From positions 1 through 64,000 of the forward strand of contig JBEICQ010000001.1 of NCBI GenBank assembly GCA_040383885.1: DNA of 64,000 nucleotides. The letters run 5' to 3'. Both the position numbers and the translations under genes were made by a program. The notes under the pieces were generated by a model. The model was given only the letters and a program-made list of their open reading frames with translations. It made no database searches and had not been told where the DNA came from. Source of the DNA: JBEICQ01 sp040383885 (lineage in GTDB: Bacteria > Bacteroidota > Bacteroidia > UBA4408). Positions 59,755 to 64,000 of the stretch are shown one piece after another. Numbering within the stretch: the first letter of the stretch is position 1; each line of letters starts with the position of its first letter.

Positions 59755-61542
59755 ATGAAAAACATCCGCAATTTTTGCATCATTGCACATATCGACCACG
59801 GCAAAAGCACCCTGGCCGACCGCTTGCTTGAGATTACCAAAACCGTGAGTCAAAGGGAGTTGCAGGCGCAGGTGCTGGACGATATGGACCTGGAGCGCGA
59901 GCGGGGCATCACTATCAAGAGCCACGCCATTCAGATGAATTATGAGTACAAAGGCGAAAAATACATCCTCAACCTGATTGATACCCCCGGGCATGTGGAC
60001 TTCTCCTATGAAGTGTCTCGCTCCATTGCTGCCTGCGAAGGAGCATTGCTCGTGGTGGATGCGGCTCAGGGCATTCAGGCGCAAACCATTTCCAATCTCT
60101 ACCTGGCTTTGGGCAATGACCTGGAGATTATTCCGGTATTAAATAAAATTGACCTGCCTGCGGCAAACCCGGAGGAAGTGAAAGACCAGATTGTGGAACT
60201 GTTGGGTTGCAAGAGAGAGGAGATCATGGCTGCTTCCGGAAAAACGGGTATGGGTGTAGACAAAGTACTCGAGGCTATTGTAGAGAGAATACCTGCTCCG
60301 CATGGAGACCCGGCAGCGCCTTTGCAGGCACTCATCTTTGATTCTGTTTTCAATCCCTTTAGGGGAATCATTGCTTATTTTAAGATTGTCAACGGGGTCA
60401 TCCGTAAAAACGACAAAGTAAAATTTGTGGCAACAGGCTGGGAATACATGGCGGATGAAGTGGGTGTGCTCAAGTTGAAACAGGAGCCCCGCGAAACCAT
60501 CAGCACAGGAGATGTAGGTTACATTATTTCCGGAATCAAAGATGCCCGTGAAGTAAAGGTGGGCGACACCATTACCACCATTGAAAATCCTTGTAAGAAT
60601 GCCATTCAGGGTTTTGAAGATGTTAAACCCATGGTATTTGCAGGTATATATCCTGTGGATACTGAAGACTATGAAGAACTGCGTTTTTCCATGGAAAAAC
60701 TGCAGCTGAACGACGCTTCCCTTACCTGGGAACCGGAGGCTTCTGCTGCCCTTGGGTTCGGATTCCGATGCGGATTCCTGGGTATGCTTCACATGGAAAT
60801 TATCCAGGAGCGACTGGAAAGGGAGTTCGGCATGACGGTAATCACCACCGTACCGAATGTATCTTACAAGGCCTATACCACCAAGGAAGACCTGATCATC
60901 GTAAACAATCCTTCTGATTTGCCGGATGTATCCAAACTCGAATTTGTTGAAGAGCCTTTTATCAAAGCACAGATCATTACAAAAGCCGAATATATTGGTT
61001 CCATCATGACCCTTTGTATCAACAAACGGGGGATTCTCAAAAATCAGGTATACCTCACACAAGACAGGGTTGAACTGAATTTTGAAATGCCGCTGGCAGA
61101 AGTGGTTTTTGATTTTTATGACAGGCTCAAAACCCTCTCACGGGGCTATGCCTCCTTTGATTACTCACCGATTGGATACCGCCGCAGTGACCTGATAAAA
61201 CTGGACATCCTCCTCAACAGCGAACAGGTGGATGCCCTTTCGGCACTCATCCACAGAGACCATGCCTATGATTTTGGGAAAAAGATTTGTGAGAAACTGA
61301 AAGAATTGATTCCACGCCAACAGTTTGAAATCCCTATACAGGCAGCCATTGGTGCCAAGATCATTGCCCGCGAAACCATCAAAGCTCTTCGAAAAGATGT
61401 AACCGCCAAATGTTACGGGGGTGACATCTCCAGAAAACGCAAACTGCTCGAGAAACAGAAAGAAGGAAAAAAGAGAATGCGTCAGGTAGGCAGTGTGGAA
61501 ATTCCACAATCGGCTTTTATGGCGGTGCTCAAATTGGATTGA
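59755..61542 (+). CDS. lepA: Elongation factor 4 (LepA)
   Basis: 595 residues, the usual length. Translational GTPase that binds ribosomes and affects initiation or back-translocation. GTPase motifs: Ala-His-Ile-Asp-His-Gly-Lys-Ser-Thr-Leu (G1), Asp-Thr-Pro-Gly-His-Val-Asp-Phe (G3), Asn-Lys-Ile-Asp-Leu-Pro (G4). LepA-specific C-terminal domain present, ending with Lys-Arg-Met-Arg-Gln-Val-Gly-Ser-Val-Glu-Ile-Pro-Gln-Ser-Ala-Phe. The tRNA-Arg gene begins 6 nt after its stop. Confidence 0.97.
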   Translation: MKNIRNFCIIAHIDHGKSTLADRLLEITKTVSQRELQAQVLDDMDLERERGITIKSHAIQMNYEYKGEKYILNLIDTPGHVDFSYEVSRSIAACEGALLVVDAAQGIQAQTISNLYLALGNDLEIIPVLNKIDLPAANPEEVKDQIVELLGCKREEIMAASGKTGMGVDKVLEAIVERIPAPHGDPAAPLQALIFDSVFNPFRGIIAYFKIVNGVIRKNDKVKFVATGWEYMADEVGVLKLKQEPRETISTGDVGYIISGIKDAREVKVGDTITTIENPCKNAIQGFEDVKPMVFAGIYPVDTEDYEELRFSMEKLQLNDASLTWEPEASAALGFGFRCGFLGMLHMEIIQERLEREFGMTVITTVPNVSYKAYTTKEDLIIVNNPSDLPDVSKLEFVEEPFIKAQIITKAEYIGSIMTLCINKRGILKNQVYLTQDRVELNFEMPLAEVVFDFYDRLKTLSRGYASFDYSPIGYRRSDLIKLDILLNSEQVDALSALIHRDHAYDFGKKICEKLKELIPRQQFEIPIQAAIGAKIIARETIKALRKDVTAKCYGGDISRKRKLLEKQKEGKKRMRQVGSVEIPQSAFMAVLKLD

Positions 61543-61548
61543 TTTATC

Positions 61549-61620
61549 GGTCCCGTAGTACAACGGATAGTACGGAGGTCTCCGGAACCTCAGATTTGCG
61601 TTCGATTCGCAACGGGACCA
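61549..61620 (+). tRNA. tRNA-Arg(CCG)
   Basis: Cloverleaf drawn by hand: acceptor arms GGTCCCG (61549-61555) and CGGGACC (61613-61619) with discriminator A at 61620; D-stem GTAC/GTAC; anticodon stem GAGGT/ACCTC with loop CTCCGGA, so the anticodon is CCG (reads CGG); T-stem TTGCG/CGCAA with loop TTCGATT. All stems pair perfectly. The 3' CCA is not encoded, which is common in Bacteroidota. Confidence 0.95.
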
Positions 61621-61684
61621 CTACCACCTGCATGGATGGCGGTGAAAATTACTTTTACCTCTCCAATAAAAAATACCAAGCGGT

Positions 61685-62473
61685 CTAATCAACGAGCATG
61701 GGCGTTTTTCCATCGGTGATTACAATTTTACTATTGGCAGACTTACTCAATTCCTCAAAGGCCTCAATGCTTCTTATCTTGATGATTTGTTCGGTAAGTC
61801 CCTCCGAGAGAATCTTTTGTGCGTCTCTGGTACCTTTGGCTTCAATCACTTTGCGATCGGCTTCCAGGCGTTCCTGCTGAAGCACAAACTCCATGCGCAT
61901 GGCATCCTGTTCTGCTTGCAGCTTTTGCTCAATACTGCGGGCAAGACCTTCCGGAAGCTGAATGCTCTTCATGAGCACAGATTCAATAATGATTCCTTGT
62001 CCCGACAGTGTTTCCGCCATCTTTTTGGAGATTGATTTTTCAATATCTGCACGCATCCCGCTATGCATGTCTTTCGCATAAAACTGTGCGCAAACATCTG
62101 CAGCAGCAGACCGAAAAACATTGGCGATGATATTCTCATAAGACAATCCGATATTTTTAATCACATCCTGTATTTTTTTTACATCCGTTTTGTAAAGAAT
62201 GGAAATCTGAGAAGTAATACTCAGTCCCTCTTTGCTCGGAAGACTCAGTGAAAGTTCAAGATTGGTGGTTTGAACGGAAGCCCTTACCACACGGGTGGTG
62301 AAAGGATTGTAGAAAACAGCACCATGTGTGTGTACCACATCAGAGAGTTTTCCGAGTCTTTGTTTAACACCGGCCTGACCGGGTCTGATGATAGCGCATC
62401 CTTGCACAAGCAGAAAAAATAAAACTAGAGGAGCAGTGAAACTGATGCGGAAAAAAAATTGGGATGATTTCAT
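61685..62473 (-). CDS. Prohibitin/SPFH-family lipoprotein
   Basis: 262 residues from the ATG at 62473. A signal peptide with lipobox Leu-Val-Gln-Gly-Cys (about Cys26) precedes the SPFH/band-7 domain (about 30-200), which has Gly-Gln-Ala-Gly-Val-Lys-Gln-Arg-Leu-Gly-Lys and the typical Ala-Ala-Ala-Asp-Val helix start. A long charged helix follows (about 185-235, Glu/Arg/Ala-rich), as in prohibitins, which form membrane rings that organise proteins and proteases. Role here is inferred from family. The plus-strand tRNA lies 64 nt beyond its stop; the 242-nt upstream gap shows no exact -7 element. Confidence 0.88.
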   Translation of the reverse strand: MKSSQFFFRISFTAPLVLFFLLVQGCAIIRPGQAGVKQRLGKLSDVVHTHGAVFYNPFTTRVVRASVQTTNLELSLSLPSKEGLSITSQISILYKTDVKKIQDVIKNIGLSYENIIANVFRSAAADVCAQFYAKDMHSGMRADIEKSISKKMAETLSGQGIIIESVLMKSIQLPEGLARSIEQKLQAEQDAMRMEFVLQQERLEADRKVIEAKGTRDAQKILSEGLTEQIIKIRSIEAFEELSKSANSKIVITDGKTPMLVD

Positions 62474-62693
62474 AACGATTGTTTTTACTAAAATACAACC
62501 CATGTAAAAGCGTTAAGTTTTAAAAGTAGATGGCAAGCAGCCATTTTGTAAATTATTAACAGAAACCATCATGATTCAAACCGAAGGTAGTTAACAGTTT
62601 TGCCCGACAAAAAAATGTCGTTTAGCCGGCATATGCCTATTGGCATTGGCATTATAAAACTATTAGAGATTGTTTTACAGCAGAAGCCATGCA

Positions 62694-62713
62694 GGAATTT
62701 TTTTAAAAATTTC
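62694..62713 (-). terminator. AT-rich palindrome after the anti-sigma-like gene
   Basis: GGAATTTTT / AAAAATTTC inverted repeat directly behind the stop at 62716. A possible terminator. A second small hairpin, CGACA/TGTCG around six A, lies at 62605-62620. Both are weak. Confidence 0.3.
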
Positions 62714-62715
62714 TT

Positions 62716-63756
62716 TCATGGAATTTTATATTTGCGAATACTATCTGACGATTGTTCTTTAAAAACGGAACCGGTTTTTACAAGGTATTCATATTGTTCA
62801 ATAGCCTGCACAAGGTTACCCATACGAAGCAAAGAATTGGCGAGCATCCAGCGATTGTTGTCATCAAATTTTTCAGCTCCCGTTTTTGAAAGTACCTTTT
62901 GAAGACAGCGGGCTGCCTTACTCCATTCAGCTTGATTATAAAACTCCTTTGCACTCTTCAGGAGCCGGTCTGCCATCGAGGCATCTGAGAGAGGCTTGTC
63001 TAATTCTTTCAAACTTTTACTCTCTTGCTTGTCCTCAACAGTGGAGATTGATTCACTCGGGGAGAGTGGGCTTCCATTCACCGGCGTTTTCATTTGCGCA
63101 CGGGCTGCTGCAGACTGAGGAATGTCTTGTTGCACCACATCCATTTCTGCAGTTTTTCCTGTGAAGTCAGTTTTTGGAACAGCATCTATCTCATTCTTTT
63201 TAAACATATTTTCCTCACGAGATGCTTCATATATAATATTTTCCTCGGAAAATTGTGTGACGGCTTCGCTCAGAGATTGAACCGGATTGGGTGTTTTTTT
63301 CTGAGGGGAAGGTATGGAGCCGGGCTGCTGCTCGCCTTTGTCCTCCAACGGGCTCAAGACTTCAGTCTGTGTGAATGGCACAGAATGGGGATTGATTTGC
63401 TGCCTTGACAAGTTGGCAGAAGATTGCTGCTGCATCGCCTGCTGAGCGCTTTTTTCATCCGCACGCCTGATCCAGAGCCTGGTGCTGAAAAGCACAACAA
63501 AGACGCTTGCGGCCGCAGAAACAAGGTAAAGCCATCTCCTTCTGTTATTTTTTTCGGGTGATGAAAACTTGAGAGTATTGGAGAAATCATTTTTTTGCAT
63601 GGCTTCCATCCCTTCTGCATAGTCGGAGCACATTTCGCAAAACAACATATGCTTTTCTATCCGGTGCATCATGTCTTGTGTCATGCCGGAACGGACATAG
63701 GCATCCATTTGTGCATGGTCCGGGCAGGATGATATGTCATTATAGGGTTTATACAT
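62716..63756 (-). CDS. Anti-sigma-factor-like membrane protein with TPR-like tail
   Basis: 346 residues. The N-terminal 55 residues have the zinc-finger anti-sigma pattern: Cys11, then His-Met-Leu-Phe-Cys-x2-Cys (His-x3-Cys-x2-Cys, about 36-43). A single TM helix lies near 75-97, then a low-complexity Pro/Ser/Gln/Glu-rich stretch (about 100-260) and a C-terminal TPR-like helical region (about 265-340). The cytoplasmic part should hold the sigma factor encoded directly upstream (8-nt overlap), released by an envelope signal. The TPR-like tail is then periplasmic. Confidence 0.82.
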   Translation of the reverse strand: MYKPYNDISSCPDHAQMDAYVRSGMTQDMMHRIEKHMLFCEMCSDYAEGMEAMQKNDFSNTLKFSSPEKNNRRRWLYLVSAAASVFVVLFSTRLWIRRADEKSAQQAMQQQSSANLSRQQINPHSVPFTQTEVLSPLEDKGEQQPGSIPSPQKKTPNPVQSLSEAVTQFSEENIIYEASREENMFKKNEIDAVPKTDFTGKTAEMDVVQQDIPQSAAARAQMKTPVNGSPLSPSESISTVEDKQESKSLKELDKPLSDASMADRLLKSAKEFYNQAEWSKAARCLQKVLSKTGAEKFDDNNRWMLANSLLRMGNLVQAIEQYEYLVKTGSVFKEQSSDSIRKYKIP

Positions 63757-64000
63757 CCGCTTTTATTAACTGCAGAAGCATCCGCTTTCCATTCTGGATG
63801 TGGCTTTTCACTTTTCCGGTATCCCATCCCTTGCTTTGAGCAATTCCTGCATAGCTCTTGCCTTCCAGGAAAAACATGCGCAGCGCAGTTTGTTGTTCTT
63901 TATTCAATTGATGTAGATAATTTTCCATTTTCTGAAGAAGTAGTTCGAGCTGGTCTTCCTCGAAAGGATGCACCGAAACACTAAATTCCATATCATGGAA
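63749..64000 (-). CDS. ECF-type sigma-70 factor, C-terminal part (gene cut by window edge)
   Basis: The frame is open to base 64000, so the 5' part of the gene is outside the window; a Met at 63991 is probably internal. The visible 83 residues hold sigma region 4: Leu-Asn-Lys-Glu-Gln-Gln-Thr-Ala-Leu-Arg-Met-Phe-Phe-Leu-Glu-Gly-Lys-Ser-Tyr-Ala, then a helix-turn-helix ending Val-Lys-Ser-His-Ile-Gln-Asn-Gly-Lys. This matches the -35 recognition part of extracytoplasmic-function sigma factors. It overlaps the anti-sigma-like gene by 8 nt. Confidence 0.87.
   Translation of the reverse strand, partial: FHDMEFSVSVHPFEEDQLELLLQKMENYLHQLNKEQQTALRMFFLEGKSYAGIAQSKGWDTGKVKSHIQNGKRMLLQLIKADV

Noticed and set aside
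60139..61062. 307-codon open frame antisense to lepA
   Set aside because: Lies wholly within lepA on the other strand; the product has no family pattern and lepA is certain.
62600..62902. 100-codon plus-strand frame in the gap before the anti-sigma-like gene
   Set aside because: Mostly antisense to that gene; no ribosome binding site or family pattern.

Overview
The window looks like a chromosomal segment from a member of the Bacteroidota. The evidence is: two proteins ending in a type B C-terminal sorting domain of the type IX secretion system (T9SS); a gliding-motility block (ssb, gldE, gldD); exact Bacteroidota-type -7 promoter elements (TAnnTTTG) upstream of many genes, two or three with a TTTG -33 box about 19-22 nt away; and Bacteroidota-typical families (DUF4293, viroplasmin-RNase H, Mpl-like ligase, MurA with Asp in place of the catalytic Cys). 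I cannot place it below phylum. No rRNA, CRISPR array, insertion sequence or prophage was seen. There is one tRNA.

Layout. 1-10100 (minus): a 3347-residue secreted adhesin built from a beta-helix, roughly 30 Ig-like domains, one SprB repeat and a T9SS tail, followed by the first 13 codons of another gene at the window edge. 10335-20218 (minus): a tight chain of eight genes, from a propeller/SpoIIE phosphatase through radical SAM, YraN, pseudouridine synthase, lipoprotein and K+ channel to a response regulator and histidine kinase. 20292-24650: bacilliredoxin (minus), then murA, a TlpA-like thioredoxin, a MscS channel and RNase H (plus). 24658-31950 (minus): a five-gene operon encoding a SiaC-like switch protein, a TIR-like protein, a STAND NTPase, a polytopic membrane protein and a SpoIIE phosphatase. 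This is the best candidate for an undescribed system. 32014-42713: metabolism and envelope genes (anmK, amino-acid dehydrogenase, ychF, lycopene cyclase, sucC, TPR-SpoIIE phosphatase, mpl-like, glcD-like). 42819-50732: DPP IV-like peptidase, a GldE-GldD fusion, ssb, nadD, a WecA/TagO-like transferase and a Wzi/RemB-like barrel. 50786-58263: M1 and paired M16 peptidases, and a frameshifted T9SS cargo gene. 58639-61620: frr, DUF4293, lepA and tRNA-Arg(CCG). 61685-64000 (minus): prohibitin-like lipoprotein, anti-sigma-like protein and the 3' end of a sigma factor gene.

Themes. Cell-surface and motility functions (adhesin, GldE/GldD, Wzi/RemB-like barrel, secreted proteases) sit alongside unusually dense PP2C/SpoIIE phosphatase signalling. 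Three SpoIIE proteins lie within 23 kb, each with a different input region (sensor propeller, coiled coil, TPR). One shares an operon with its likely substrate, a SiaC homologue that keeps a Thr at position 68, and with a TIR-like protein and a membrane-anchored STAND NTPase. I infer that this operon is a phosphorylation-gated, NTP-dependent switch at the membrane; its output is not evident from sequence. Start codons were moved inward from the longest reading frame wherever an ATG, signal peptide, family start or promoter supported it, and these choices are noted per gene.
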